Source: Cerasibacillus terrae
Lineage (GTDB): Bacteria > Bacillota > Bacilli > Bacillales > Amphibacillaceae
Direction: 5' to 3'
Length of the DNA stretch: 57,357 nucleotides
NCBI RefSeq assembly: GCF_008039555.1
Contig: NZ_VDUW01000014.1
Coordinates: 1-57,357 of the forward strand
The translations under genes and the position numbers were made by a program. Of the stretch, positions 35,533 through 45,479 are shown piece by piece. The notes below the pieces were generated by a model. The model was not told where the DNA came from. It ran no database searches and saw only the letters and a list, made by a program, of their open reading frames with translations. Within the stretch, counting starts at the first letter, position 1; every line of letters begins with the position of its first letter.

Positions 35533-35686
35533 TTTCGACACTCCTTTAATATTTTTAAAATTATCCATATTTTAATAATTGTTTTTCATTATAACAAATT
35601 AGTACTACTTTGGCTAATAGTTTTTCCTTTATTCAAAATAAGTTTATAATATATATTTCTAGTATATTTTAGGAGAGAAAACATTC

Positions 35687-36881
35687 ATGAAAAAACATAT
35701 TTTTGCACTTGATATTGGAACGAGATCTGTTACAGGAATTATTTTAAAAAAAGTAAAGAATCAATTTGAACTTGTTGATTATTGTATGAAAGAACATCAA
35801 GCACGTTCCATGCACGATGGCCAAATTCATGATGTAAAAGAAGTCTCTCATGTTATTAAACTAGTAAAGCAGACACTTGAAGATAAGCACGGACCATTAC
35901 ATCATGTATGTGTAGCTGCTGCCGGCAGATCATTAAAAGCAATACGAGCATCAACAGAATTTGCTTTAGAACATAGACCAATTATATCAGAAGAAACAAT
36001 AAAACACCTTGAATTAAGTGCTGTCAACCAAGCACAAAAAAAGCTATTATCCAAAGAGGATGTTATAACCCCTGCAAATTATTATTGTGTTGGTTACTCT
36101 GTCTTACATTATAAATTGGATGGGGAAACAATTGGTTCATTGATTGAACAAAAAGGAGAGTTTGCGACTGTTGAAGTAATTGCTACTTTTTTACCAAAAG
36201 TAGTTGTTGAATCACTTATCGCAGCATTAAAACATGCAGAGTTAAAGATGCAATCATTAACATTAGAACCTATTGCTGCTATCCATTTATTAGTTCCTGA
36301 ATCCATGAGAAGACTAAAACATCGCTTTAGTCGATGTTGGTGCTGGTACAAGTGATATTGCACTTACTTCAGATGGCACTGTTATTGCATATGGAATGGT
36401 CCCAATGGCAGGAGATGAAATTACAGAAGCAATTAGTGATCAATATCTACTCGATTTTCCCGTGGCAGAACGATCAAAACGAGATATCGTTTGTAAAGGA
36501 AAAGCAGTAGTAACAGATATATTAGGGTTTGATAGGGAAGTATCCATTGAAGAAATGATACATCATATTTATACACCGATTGAGCAATTAGCAGCATCTA
36601 TTGCCGAGGAAATACTTTGTTTAAATTCAAAAGCACCTAAAGCCGTCATGTTAATTGGAGGTGGAAGTCTTACTCCTAAATTACCAAAATTAAATGATCA
36701 ATTACAACTAGTGAAAAAAAAGCAACAACCCTTTATTTTTCAAGATATTTTTCGTTTTATTGAATTTTCCACGGAGAAAACAAGAGGAAATTATCGTTTA
36801 TTAAAAAATGGACTAACAACTAGTTTTGATGCAGAAATTCATCATGGAGATCAGCTTGCCATAGAATGGTTTTATGTTTAA
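35687..36881 (+). pseudogene. FtsA-like actin-family ATPase, interrupted by a +1 frameshift
   Basis: The first frame (35687-36355) begins 'FALDIGTRSVTGII', an actin-type phosphate loop, and continues through an FtsA/PilM-like SHS2 region, then turns to nonsense ('KHRFSRCWCWYK'). One extra A in the run at 36316-36319 explains this: without it the frame continues 'NIALVDVGAGTSDIALT', the second phosphate loop, and runs to 36881, giving 397 residues. AGGAGAG precedes the start. Codons after the shift look intact, so a recent mutation, a sequencing slip or programmed +1 shifting are all possible. Function of this second FtsA-like protein is not known. Confidence 0.85.
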
Positions 36882-36945
36882 AAAAGTATTTTCTTCATAT
36901 ACACATACTTGTTGCTAACACTGAAATTCTAAAAATACCCATAAT

Positions 36946-36977
36946 AAAAACAGGCTAGTGATCCCTAGCCTGTTTTA
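36946..36977. terminator. bidirectional terminator between FtsA-like gene and ytxH
   Basis: Stem AAACAGGCTAG with CTAGCCTGTTT and a six-base loop, A and T runs on both sides, between convergent genes. Confidence 0.9.
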
Positions 36978-36979
36978 TA

Positions 36980-37408
36980 TTATTCTTTGTCGATTTTTTT
37001 TGCTGTTTCTTCTAATTTTTCAGCAACTTCTTCTAACGCTTCTTCAGCAGATTCCAATGCTTCATCTTCTATATTTCGGAGGTCATTTATTTTTTTCGTT
37101 GCGGTATTTTTTAAATCTTTTGTCTTATTTGCCACCGTTTGTGATAGTTCGGATGTTTTACTTGCTGCTTTATCCTTCCATTCACCACCAACAATAAGTG
37201 CTTTATCTTTTAATTCGATACCTTTCATTTGTGCCGTTTCTTTCCATTCATTTGCACGAACAACAGCTTTTTGAGATTCAGCAGTAATATCTCCTCTTAA
37301 CTCTCTACCTGACTTCGGTGCAAATAGCAGAGCTAAAGCGGCACCTGTAGCAGCTCCAATAACTGCTCCGATAAAAAAATCACCTGTACGACCATTATTT
37401 TGACTCAT
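36980..37408 (-). CDS. ytxH: YtxH-family protein
   Basis: 142 residues: an N-terminal glycine/alanine-rich membrane helix ('FFIGAVIGAATGAALALLFAPKSGRELR', the YtxH signature) and a long Lys/Glu helical tail resembling LEA or apolipoprotein-like repeats. In B. subtilis ytxGHJ is a general-stress (sigma-B) operon. The ribosome site is unusual, a run of seven G. It follows ytxG by 24 bases; no ytxJ is present, its place being taken by the convergent FtsA-like gene. Confidence 0.9.
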   Translation of the reverse strand: MSQNNGRTGDFFIGAVIGAATGAALALLFAPKSGRELRGDITAESQKAVVRANEWKETAQMKGIELKDKALIVGGEWKDKAASKTSELSQTVANKTKDLKNTATKKINDLRNIEDEALESAEEALEEVAEKLEETAKKIDKE

Positions 37409-37432
37409 TTAAAGAACCCCCCCAATAAATGA

Positions 37433-37840
37433 TTATTTATTTTTATTTTTTCTCCAAAGCTCCAAAAGAGCGGAACCCCATTTTACTGCCTGTGATGCTT
37501 GTTCTTGATTTTCAGATGCGTCACGGCTAATTTTGTTTGTAATATCGCTTAAAGATTGATTAAAATCATTAATAGTTTCCCCTAGACCTTTTACACCATC
37601 AAAAACACCATCTAATTTAGCAGTTTTTTGGTTTACATCTTCTGCTAAATGATTTGTTTTCTTTAATAATTCAGTCGTCTCAGATGTTATTCCTTCAATT
37701 TGTTTTTCAAATCCTTCTAATGTGTCTGCCACATTATTCATTGTGCGTGAAACAGCTTTTAGCGTAATCGCTAAATAAACTACAAGTACTGCAAACGCTA
37801 CTGCCACAATTAATGCTGAAACATATAACAAGCCTTCCAT
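37433..37840 (-). CDS. ytxG: DUF948 protein YtxG
   Basis: 135 residues with one N-terminal membrane helix (about 5-28) and an amphipathic coiled-coil-like domain of DUF948 type. It pairs with ytxH in a probable stress operon. AAGGAG lies nine bases before the ATG. Function unknown; no clear sigma-B promoter could be read upstream. Confidence 0.9.
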   Translation of the reverse strand: MEGLLYVSALIVAVAFAVLVVYLAITLKAVSRTMNNVADTLEGFEKQIEGITSETTELLKKTNHLAEDVNQKTAKLDGVFDGVKGLGETINDFNQSLSDITNKISRDASENQEQASQAVKWGSALLELWRKNKNK

Positions 37841-38023
37841 TTTCGAACAACTCCTTCTGGCGATTTAGAATTCAATTTAAAATGTATTATTATTTTATCA
37901 TTTACAACGAATGATGCTTGTCCAAATACAAAATAAGTAGATATGACTAATTTTACCATATATGGACAACCTTGTTCAATTAAACTGATATTTTATTCAT
38001 ATTTAGGGAAAAAGCGTGATTAA

Positions 38024-39328
38024 TCAATTACATGGAACACATGTTTTTTCATATGCTTGTTGGAACTTTTGAATGTCGCCTGCCCCCATAAAGATAAGAA
38101 CACTATCTTTATATTGTTTAAGTATTTCTGTCTTTTCAAGATCAAGCAAGGAACTACCTTCGACAAGCTGAATCAATTGTTCTATTTTCATTTGCCCAGA
38201 ATCTTCTCTTGCTGAGCCAAAGATATCACATAAATAGACATGATCTGCTAAATTTAAGCTATTAGCAAACTCTTGTAGAAATGTTTTTGTACGTGTAAAT
38301 GTATGTGGTTGAAAAATCGCAATAATTTCCTTGTCAGGATATTTTTTTCTTGCTGAATCAATCGTTACTTTAATTTCAATAGGATGGTGCGCATAATCGT
38401 CAATTAAAACTTGGCTACCAATCTTTTTTTCAGTAAAACGACGTTTCACCCCTTTAAAAGAGGAGATTTCCTTCATTTCACTAGCTTCAATTCCTTCATA
38501 ATGGCACATTGCAATAACAGCTAATGCATTTAGTACTTGGTGATTGCCATACATTGGAATTGAAAATGTGTCATAATACGTATTTCGTACAAAAACATCA
38601 AATGTCGTTCCTTCATCTGTCTCCGTGATATTCTGTGCTTGAAAGTCATTAGAAGCAGATAAACCATAATATACTACAGGAACCTTTGCTTGAATCTGCT
38701 GTAGATGTTCATCATCTCCACATGCAATAATTCCTTTTTTTACTCGGTCCGCCATTTCTTGAAATGCTTGAAATACATCATTAATACTGGAAAAATAATC
38801 AGGATGATCAAAGTCAATGTTTGTCATAATTGCGAAATCTGGTTCATAACTTAAAAAATGACGTCTATATTCACATGCTTCAAACACAAAGTATTTGCTG
38901 TCAATATGCCCTTTACCAGTTCCATCCCCAATTAAATAAGAAATTGGATAAGACTCATCTAGAACATGTGCCAACAGACCTGTTGTCGATGTTTTTCCAT
39001 GTGATCCCGTTATTGCAATACTTGTATATTGTTTTAGCCATTCACCTAGGAAATCATGATAACGATAGAAGGTAACGCCTTGTTCTTTAGCTTCTTTCAC
39101 TTCGATATGTTCATCCGAGAATGCATTTCCCGCAATCACAATTAAGCCTTCTTGTATATTTTCCTTAGAAAATGGGTAGATTGGAATTTGCTTTGCACGT
39201 AATGCCTCTTCTGTAAAAAATGTTTTTTCCACATCTGAACCTTGTACTTTCTCTCCAGAGTCATGAAGTATTTGTGCTAATGCACTCATTCCAGTCCCTT
39301 TTATACCAATAAAATGGTAAGTTTTCAT
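38024..39328 (-). CDS. murC: UDP-N-acetylmuramate--L-alanine ligase
   Basis: 434 residues from ATG 39328, nine bases after GGGGG. It adds L-alanine to UDP-MurNAc, the first peptide step of peptidoglycan synthesis. Motifs: '[11 protein letters not shown]' at the N-terminus, P-loop '[11 protein letters not shown]' near 108, 'EACEYRRHF' with the Mur catalytic region, and 'DDYAHHPIE'. Length equals B. subtilis MurC (432). It follows the nicotinate enzyme gene by 160 bases; a dyad (AGCATATT/AATATGCT, 39357-39377) lies just upstream. Confidence 0.97.
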   Translation of the reverse strand: MKTYHFIGIKGTGMSALAQILHDSGEKVQGSDVEKTFFTEEALRAKQIPIYPFSKENIQEGLIVIAGNAFSDEHIEVKEAKEQGVTFYRYHDFLGEWLKQYTSIAITGSHGKTSTTGLLAHVLDESYPISYLIGDGTGKGHIDSKYFVFEACEYRRHFLSYEPDFAIMTNIDFDHPDYFSSINDVFQAFQEMADRVKKGIIACGDDEHLQQIQAKVPVVYYGLSASNDFQAQNITETDEGTTFDVFVRNTYYDTFSIPMYGNHQVLNALAVIAMCHYEGIEASEMKEISSFKGVKRRFTEKKIGSQVLIDDYAHHPIEIKVTIDSARKKYPDKEIIAIFQPHTFTRTKTFLQEFANSLNLADHVYLCDIFGSAREDSGQMKIEQLIQLVEGSSLLDLEKTEILKQYKDSVLIFMGAGDIQKFQQAYEKTCVPCN

Positions 39329-39488
39329 AAAAAAGAACCCCCAAATATGTGTGTAAAGCATATTCTTACAATATGCTTTTTACAAATCATTGTAGTAAAC
39401 ACCATTTTTAAATATCTTTGTCATTATACCATTTGTATTATAGCAGAACAAAACCTAGATGGAAAATAAATATCCATTTCGTTTATAT

Positions 39489-40598
39489 TTATTGTTTGTG
39501 ATATTCTACTTTCTCCAAACGTGGATTTGGCCGATGCCGGCGTCCTTCCTTCGCACAAGGTGTTCCATTCAATAAAACATTATCACCTGTAAAGCCAATA
39601 TTAATCTTTAATAAACTGCCTCCTACTCCATACATATCCACAGGTACACCTTGTTGTTCAAAATATTGTATTCGTTTTTCTGTAAATCCTCCACTTACCA
39701 TTATCTTTACATGTTTATACCCATCATTATCTAATGCTTTTCTTAATGCGAAGACAAGTTCTGGATTTACTCCTCGAGGGTCAAACGTTCCCATTTGATG
39801 ATGATTTCTAAGGAAATATTTATCAACCAGCGTGCGGGAAGTGTCTAATCTAACTCCTTTTAATTCTTGCCCAAATTCACGCGCCACTTTCAAAGAATCT
39901 GTAATCACATCGTTATTAAAATCGACCAATGCTACTAAGTCATCTTCTGGAAATATTTCATGATATGCACGAGTTGCTGCAACAACATCTCCACGAAACA
40001 TTTGAATTAATGCGTGTGGCATTGTTCCCATTCCCTTTTTCCCCCACCATTCATTCATTGCATGTGTTGCTTGGGCAGTAGAGCCACCAATAAAAGCTGA
40101 GTACCCATCTCCAGCTTGTTGTGTGTAGTGATCGTCTCGGTCCCCCATGAAAATTACTGGTTTTTGTTTTCCAGAAGTTCGTGCCGCTTTTACAACATTA
40201 TATACATTTGTAGCTACAGAAGTTCTTCTTGCTAAAATCCCATCAATAATCCCCTCTAAAAAGCCAAATTGTTGGTAGGAACCAGAAATAGTTAATACAG
40301 ATTCAAATGGTTCTATTTTGTCTCCATCTTTTAAAGAATGGATTTCTAATGTTTCCGGTTTATCTGCAAATGTATGAACAAGTGCAATCGCTTCATCTGT
40401 CCCACATAATACAGCATGCTCTTTTTGGAAAAATTGCATTGTCACATAATTGTCTGGTAGCTTTTTCTCAGCAATTTCCCGTGTTTTTAAAAAATATACA
40501 GCTGAGAACCAGCCTTCAGCGATTCTTTCATCAAATTTAAATGTTTTATTCGTTAATCGATCAATCTTTCCAGCCAATTTTTTCTCGATTTCTTTCAT
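39489..40598 (-). CDS. nicotinate phosphoribosyltransferase family enzyme
   Basis: 369 residues from ATG 40598, seven bases after GGGGAG. It belongs to the short nicotinate phosphoribosyltransferase subgroup, converting nicotinate and PRPP to nicotinate mononucleotide in NAD salvage. Recognisable blocks are 'GFLEGIIDGILARRTSVATN', 'GGSTAQATHAMNEWWG', 'ALVDFNNDVI' and 'GVRLDTSR', the last carrying phosphate-binding residues. It ends in a Lys/Arg/His-rich tail with 'PCAKEGRRHRP'. Located between sftA and murC. Confidence 0.9.
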   Translation of the reverse strand: MKEIEKKLAGKIDRLTNKTFKFDERIAEGWFSAVYFLKTREIAEKKLPDNYVTMQFFQKEHAVLCGTDEAIALVHTFADKPETLEIHSLKDGDKIEPFESVLTISGSYQQFGFLEGIIDGILARRTSVATNVYNVVKAARTSGKQKPVIFMGDRDDHYTQQAGDGYSAFIGGSTAQATHAMNEWWGKKGMGTMPHALIQMFRGDVVAATRAYHEIFPEDDLVALVDFNNDVITDSLKVAREFGQELKGVRLDTSRTLVDKYFLRNHHQMGTFDPRGVNPELVFALRKALDNDGYKHVKIMVSGGFTEKRIQYFEQQGVPVDMYGVGGSLLKINIGFTGDNVLLNGTPCAKEGRRHRPNPRLEKVEYHKQ

Positions 40599-40670
40599 TG
40601 TTTTCTCCCCGATATGTTTTATAGTTATCTTCATCATATAAAACCAAATTCAAGTTAACAAGCCCTGAGA

Positions 40671-42947
40671 TTAAATTTCCTGTTCATTTTCATTTTGAAT
40701 TTGTTCATATTGTCCTTTAGATAGTAACACCTCTCGTGGTTTACTTCCATTCTGTTCAGAAATTATACCACGTTTTTCCAATGAATCAACGAGTCTTGCT
40801 GCCCGATTATAACCAATTCGAAATTGGCGTTGCAATAAGGAAGTACTTGCTTTATCTACATCCATAACAAATCGAATCACATCTGATAATAATTCATCTT
40901 CCTCTTCTTCAGTAACTACTTGTTCTAAAAGTGTTTCTTGTTCAAAAGCATAGTCTGGTTTTGCTAGTTTACGTACATATGCTGTAATCCGTTCAATCTC
41001 ATCATCTGATACGAATGGACCTTGTAAGCGGACGCTCTTGCCTGCTCCATTTTCTAAGAAAAGCATATCCCCTTTTCCGAGTAGTTTTTCAGCACCAGCA
41101 TGATCGATAATTGTTCTTGAATCTACTTGAGATGAAACACTGAATGCAATTCTTGTCGGTATATTTGCTTTTATTAAACCTGTTATAACGTCAACAGATG
41201 GACGCTGTGTTGCTACTAATAAATGAATTCCTGCTGCTCTTGCCTTTTGAGCAATGCGACAAATAGCATCTTCCACGTCTTGTGGAGATACCATCATGAG
41301 GTCTGCTAATTCATCAATAACGATAACGAGATAGGGCATTTTTTCTTCCATGCGACCTTGTTGGATGACTTTTTCATTAAATCGCCCAATATCACGAACT
41401 CCTTCTTCCACAAACCGTTCATACCGTTCTTCCATTTCATTTACAGCCCATTTTAACGCTGCAGTAGCCGCTTTTACATCTGTTATAACTGGTGATATCA
41501 GGTGTGGAATACCGTTATATGGGGCTAACTCAACCATTTTAGGATCAATTAGTAAAAACTTTACATCTTTATAGCTCGATTTATACAAAATACTAACTAA
41601 AATAGAATTGATACAAACACTTTTTCCTGATCCAGTTGCACCAGCAATTAAACCATGTGGCATTTTATCAATAGTTGTTATAACAGGTGTTCCTTCAATA
41701 TCTAGTCCAAGTGCTACGGGTAATGAAGAAGTACTTTTTTTGAAAGCATCTGTTTCAAAGATTTCTTGTAATGTAACCATTCGCGATGTTTGGTTTGGAA
41801 CTTCGATACCAACTGTATTTTTCCCTGGAATCGGGGCTTCAATACGAATATCTTTTGCTGCCATGTTTAATTTTAAGTCATCACTTAAATTACGTATTTT
41901 ACTTACTTTAACTCCAATTTCAGGTTTCACCTCGAATCTTGTAACAGAGGGTCCCTGGGAAACACGTACAACCTCTGCTTGAACATTAAAATGTTTCAAT
42001 GTCTTCTCAAGCAATGTCGTTTGTTCTTGAATCCATGGTTGAATATTTTGATTATCTGTTTCTGAGTCATTCAATAAATGTAAGGGTACATGTGTATGCT
42101 TCATTTTTTGCTGCTGTTGAAACTTTTCTTGTTGCTCATGTATTCTTTTTTTATCCCGTGGTGTCATGATTACATTAAATGGCGTTTTCCCAACAGTAGA
42201 TTGTTGCTTCTTTTTCTGTTGTTTTTCTACATGATTCTTTTTTCTTAATTCATTACTTTTTACTTCGTTTACTTTTTCACTTGCTAAATCTTCCGAACGA
42301 TGTCTTTTCTTTTCATCATGTTTGATCACATTTGAAGCTAGAGGCTGTTTTTCTATTGTTGCTGCTACTTCGTTTGTTTGGTTACGAACAAACAAATCAT
42401 TTTCTTGTATGTGTTCTGTCTTGTCGATAGATTTTGGATGTATTTGACTGGATTCTTTTTCTTGTTGTACTTTTACTTTCGTTTGATTATTTTTTTGTTT
42501 TTCTTCATTTCTCTTACGCAGAAATGTCGGAACTTGTTCCACCTGTCTGTTCTCCCTGCGCTTTTGATATCCATAAATAGGAGATGCGACTCTACTTGGT
42601 CGAAAGGGGGCACGTTTTCTTTGTTCTTGTTTAGTAGATTCTTTCTTTTTAACCTCTAATGTATCTGTGCTCACTTGTTTTTCTATATGTCTCCGTCTTT
42701 TATAAGCTGGGACTTCTACTGTTTCTTTATCCCTTTCTTTTGGACGGTTTGGTTGATCAGGTATAAGTGGAAATGGGAATTTTTTTTGATTTGGATATTG
42801 ATAAGTCACTTTTGTTTTTATTGGTGGCTCTTGTTCAATTTTGAATTGTTTTGCAGGATTATATTCTTCTTCCACTTCAACTTCTACTTCTTCCCACAAA
42901 ATTTTTTCAAGTTTTTTCTTAATTCGTTCCCACATAATGTCACTCAT
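40671..42947 (-). CDS. sftA: DNA translocase SftA (FtsK/SpoIIIE family)
   Basis: The 758-residue protein has a charged, low-complexity N-terminal ~290 residues without any membrane helix, then an FtsK alpha/beta motor with Walker A 'GATGSGKSV' (about 434-442) and Walker B 'LVIVIDELADLM', and a C-terminal gamma winged helix ('RQFRIGYNRAARLVDSLE'). Lack of membrane segments and the position match SftA (YtpT), which moves DNA away from the closing septum; that protein is longer (about 950). Start is ATG 42947 or 42935, neither with a strong binding site. Confidence 0.94.
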   Translation of the reverse strand: MSDIMWERIKKKLEKILWEEVEVEVEEEYNPAKQFKIEQEPPIKTKVTYQYPNQKKFPFPLIPDQPNRPKERDKETVEVPAYKRRRHIEKQVSTDTLEVKKKESTKQEQRKRAPFRPSRVASPIYGYQKRRENRQVEQVPTFLRKRNEEKQKNNQTKVKVQQEKESSQIHPKSIDKTEHIQENDLFVRNQTNEVAATIEKQPLASNVIKHDEKKRHRSEDLASEKVNEVKSNELRKKNHVEKQQKKKQQSTVGKTPFNVIMTPRDKKRIHEQQEKFQQQQKMKHTHVPLHLLNDSETDNQNIQPWIQEQTTLLEKTLKHFNVQAEVVRVSQGPSVTRFEVKPEIGVKVSKIRNLSDDLKLNMAAKDIRIEAPIPGKNTVGIEVPNQTSRMVTLQEIFETDAFKKSTSSLPVALGLDIEGTPVITTIDKMPHGLIAGATGSGKSVCINSILVSILYKSSYKDVKFLLIDPKMVELAPYNGIPHLISPVITDVKAATAALKWAVNEMEERYERFVEEGVRDIGRFNEKVIQQGRMEEKMPYLVIVIDELADLMMVSPQDVEDAICRIAQKARAAGIHLLVATQRPSVDVITGLIKANIPTRIAFSVSSQVDSRTIIDHAGAEKLLGKGDMLFLENGAGKSVRLQGPFVSDDEIERITAYVRKLAKPDYAFEQETLLEQVVTEEEEDELLSDVIRFVMDVDKASTSLLQRQFRIGYNRAARLVDSLEKRGIISEQNGSKPREVLLSKGQYEQIQNENEQEI

Positions 42948-43052
42948 TTCTTAAAAATCTTTTAATGTTATTTTACCAGTTTTTTTTAGATTGTGTAGGA
43001 ATCTGGTAGAATACTTCTTTTTCACCTAACTTTTAGTATTATCCTTTTCCAC

Positions 43053-43092
43053 AAAAAAAGCAACCTATCTCCATTTCTGGAAAAGGTTGCTT
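43053..43092 (-). terminator. terminator after ytpR
   Basis: Stem AAGCAACCT (43058-43066) with AGGTTGCTT (43084-43092) and seven T on the minus strand. Confidence 0.85.
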
Positions 43093-43101
43093 ATCACATC
43101 A

Positions 43102-43710
43102 TTAAAAGTTGAAAGCTGATCCTGTTTGGTATGATTCATCTAGTACGTAAATCCCTTTTTCTTCTGAAGGTTGTGGTAAGCCGAGTTCTCTCTTAGAACA
43201 AATCATACCACTTGATGGAACACCACGTAATTTAGTTGGCTTTATTTTTAAACCACTTGGCATCGTAGCACCTGTTTTCGCTACAACAACTTTTTGATTT
43301 TCATCCACATTTTGAGCACCACACACAATCTGTAATACTTCATCACCTACATCAACTTGACAAACACTAAGTTTATCTGCATTTTCATGTTGCTTTTTCT
43401 CTGTCACATAGCCAACTACAAACTTAGCACTTAAGTCAAAATCAAGTGAATCATCGACTCCTTGCTCACTAAATAATTGTTTTATTTCGCTTAACAGTTC
43501 TTCTGTTAGGCGAATTTTGCCAGTTTTCTCTAGTTTAAAATGAGAGGAAGCTTCAAAAATATTATATCCTAATAATTCCCCATCTTTTCCTTCAATTTTT
43601 GTTATTGGTCCTATATTTTTATGTGTCACATCATAACGATTTACATCTGTATCTGTTACCGGAATCATTAACACATCTCCAACACCTACTGGATTATAAA
43701 ACACGTCCAT
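43102..43710 (-). CDS. ytpR: tRNA-binding domain protein YtpR
   Basis: 202 residues: an N-terminal DUF4479-like part and a C-terminal EMAP-type OB fold (about 100-200, 'VVGYVTEKKQHENADKLSVCQVDVG', 'GAQNVDENQKVVVA') like the anticodon-like domain of PheT. It probably binds tRNA; the role is unknown. It lies 19 bases behind ytpQ and closes the ytpPQR operon. Confidence 0.93.
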   Translation of the reverse strand: MDVFYNPVGVGDVLMIPVTDTDVNRYDVTHKNIGPITKIEGKDGELLGYNIFEASSHFKLEKTGKIRLTEELLSEIKQLFSEQGVDDSLDFDLSAKFVVGYVTEKKQHENADKLSVCQVDVGDEVLQIVCGAQNVDENQKVVVAKTGATMPSGLKIKPTKLRGVPSSGMICSKRELGLPQPSEEKGIYVLDESYQTGSAFNF

Positions 43711-43729
43711 ATTTATCCCTCTTCTCGCT

Positions 43730-44536
43730 TTATTTTTCTGGTTTATTCTTTGCCATAATAAAAATTGGTATTAATTTATTATCTTCAAAAGTAAATGAAA
43801 GTGCCGTAATTGGAATTCTTCCTTCTGTAAAAAATTGCATCGTCATGTGTGCTAAAATATCATATCCTGTTTTATTTTCTACATCTGCAAAAATAAGAAC
43901 ATCCTGATGTGGTACAGCTACAACTAATTCACCTTTTGCGTTCTCTTTCATCTCTGTTAAAAAAGACTCATTTAAAAGTCGGCTTGCATCGTAACCATCT
44001 TGTGTTGCAACAAAATAAAAATCATTTCCTGCAACACGATCCACTTTATATTCTGTTGATAGTGATCGTAAATTGAACATGGCCATTTCATCTAATTGAG
44101 ATTGAGTCCATTCGGATTTTTCAAGCATGGAAGCGTCAATCAATCGATAGGATTTTCCTAAATCAAGTGCGTAAAAAATACGCGTTTCTGCTGTATGTTC
44201 TTTAAATATGAGCTTTTCCCCTGCGTTTGTTTCAACAGGAAAAGAAGTTGCTCGAATAACTGGAAAAATGTGTTTTTCCATTCCCTCTAAATCATGTTTT
44301 TGATGCATGATTTTAAGTGATTCTTGAATATGTTCAAGGATAGCATCAACGGCTTCTTCACCCTGTTCATTATACTTTGCAACAATAGTTGGTAAAGTGA
44401 TTGTCACACCTTGTTTCGTATCTTTCCACTCAACACGAAACGTATCATTATTTCGATTATATGAGGTACGATACTTATCATTAGACAATCTTTCCTCTAG
44501 CATTCTCTTCAATTTCAAACTTGTCATTTTTTTCAT
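43730..44536 (-). CDS. ytpQ: DUF1444 protein YtpQ
   Basis: A 268-residue cytoplasmic protein of DUF1444 family without recognisable catalytic motifs ('FRVEWKDTKQGVTITLP', 'VAVPHQDVLIFADVEN'). AGGAGG lies six bases before the ATG. It stands between a thioredoxin-like gene and ytpR in a conserved three-gene operon. Function unknown. Confidence 0.92.
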   Translation of the reverse strand: MKKMTSLKLKRMLEERLSNDKYRTSYNRNNDTFRVEWKDTKQGVTITLPTIVAKYNEQGEEAVDAILEHIQESLKIMHQKHDLEGMEKHIFPVIRATSFPVETNAGEKLIFKEHTAETRIFYALDLGKSYRLIDASMLEKSEWTQSQLDEMAMFNLRSLSTEYKVDRVAGNDFYFVATQDGYDASRLLNESFLTEMKENAKGELVVAVPHQDVLIFADVENKTGYDILAHMTMQFFTEGRIPITALSFTFEDNKLIPIFIMAKNKPEK

Positions 44537-44561
44537 GATTTGCCTCCTAAATAGGCTACTC

Positions 44562-44876
44562 TTACTTCGATAAATCGTTGATAAAATCTATAATTTCTTC
44601 TTTTGTTTTACGGTTTTTACTTACAAATCTCCCTATTTCTTCTCCATTTTGAAATGCAATAAAACTTGGAATACCAAATACATCATATTCTTGACATATA
44701 CCCATAAATTGATCTCTGTCTACTAATACAAATGTATAATCTGTAAATGTATCCACTAATTCTGGATAAAACGGTTCAATCACACGACAATCTGGACACC
44801 AATCTGCTGAAAAAATGAAGATTGTCTTTTCATTAATAAGTTCCGTAAATTGCTCTTTAGATTCAAGTGTTCTCAT
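44562..44876 (-). CDS. ytpP: thioredoxin-like protein YtpP
   Basis: 104 residues from ATG 44876, eight bases after GGGAG; the open frame extends 31 codons further up without support. It has a thioredoxin fold with active site WCPDC at about 27-31 and the cis-proline segment 'GIPSF'. It should reduce disulfides in the cytoplasm. First gene of ytpPQR, divergent from ytoQ. Confidence 0.93.
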   Translation of the reverse strand: MRTLESKEQFTELINEKTIFIFSADWCPDCRVIEPFYPELVDTFTDYTFVLVDRDQFMGICQEYDVFGIPSFIAFQNGEEIGRFVSKNRKTKEEIIDFINDLSK

Positions 44877-44941
44877 AAAATCAACTCCCTTTTTAATACT
44901 AACTATGATTAGCATTTGTTGCAATAATAGTAACTTTTCCT

Positions 44942-44970
44942 TTGTATTAACAGAAAATTTCGTATACAAT
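44942..44970 (+). promoter_or_regulatory. sigma-A promoter of ytoQ
   Basis: TTGTAT (44942-44947), 17 bases, TACAAT (44965-44970), 20 bases before the ytoQ start with GGAGGGG between. Confidence 0.7.
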
Positions 44971-44990
44971 GCTACTTGGAGGGGATTTAT

Positions 44991-45431
44991 ATGGAATTAA
45001 CAGTATATCTCGCTGGACAAATTCATGATAATTGGCGAGAAGAATTCGAACAAAAAGCAAAAGAAAGAGAGTTAAACTTAAAATTTGTAGCGCCACAAAC
45101 AAATCATGATCGTTCAGATGATATTGGAGAAGCTATTCTAGGAAAACAACCAAATAAATTGTATAGAGATCATGTAGCCTCAAATGTTAACAATTTACGG
45201 ACACAAGTCCTTATGCAAAAGTCCGACATTGTTATTGCATTATTCGGCCAAGAGTATAGACAGTGGAATACAGCAATGGATGCAAGTGCTGCAATTACAT
45301 TGAACAAACCAACCATTATCATTCGCCCTGAATCACTTATCCATCCACTGAAAGAACTGTCTAATAAAGCAAATGTCACTGTCGAGACGGTTGACCAAGC
45401 CCTTGAAGTATTAGCATATATTTTTGAGTAA
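44991..45431 (+). CDS. ytoQ: YtoQ family protein
   Basis: 146 residues from ATG 44991, after TTGGAGGGG; an in-frame TTG at 44976 is not needed. The sequence 'VYLAGQIHDNWREEF' and 'SDIVIALFGQEYRQWNTAMDASAAITLNKPTIII' suggests a fold like nucleoside deoxyribosyltransferases. Role unknown. Length matches B. subtilis YtoQ (148). Its terminator overlaps the end of the convergent DUF84 gene. Confidence 0.92.
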   Translation: MELTVYLAGQIHDNWREEFEQKAKERELNLKFVAPQTNHDRSDDIGEAILGKQPNKLYRDHVASNVNNLRTQVLMQKSDIVIALFGQEYRQWNTAMDASAAITLNKPTIIIRPESLIHPLKELSNKANVTVETVDQALEVLAYIFE

Positions 45432-45441
45432 GTAATTGAGT

Positions 45442-45479
45442 ACGCGCAGAAAGGGTTTTACTGCGCGTTTACTTTTTTT
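45442..45479 (+). terminator. terminator after ytoQ, inside the DUF84 gene end
   Basis: Stem ACGCGCAG (45442-45449) with CTGCGCGT (45461-45468) and a seven-T run on the plus strand. The 3' arm and T run encode the last residues (KKVNAQ) of the convergent gene. Confidence 0.85.

Noticed and set aside
43730..44536. Possible toxin, immunity or defence gene among the DUF proteins
   Set aside because: The DUF1444, DUF948 and DUF2953 genes match conserved housekeeping positions of the B. subtilis yt region, so a defence role is not supported.
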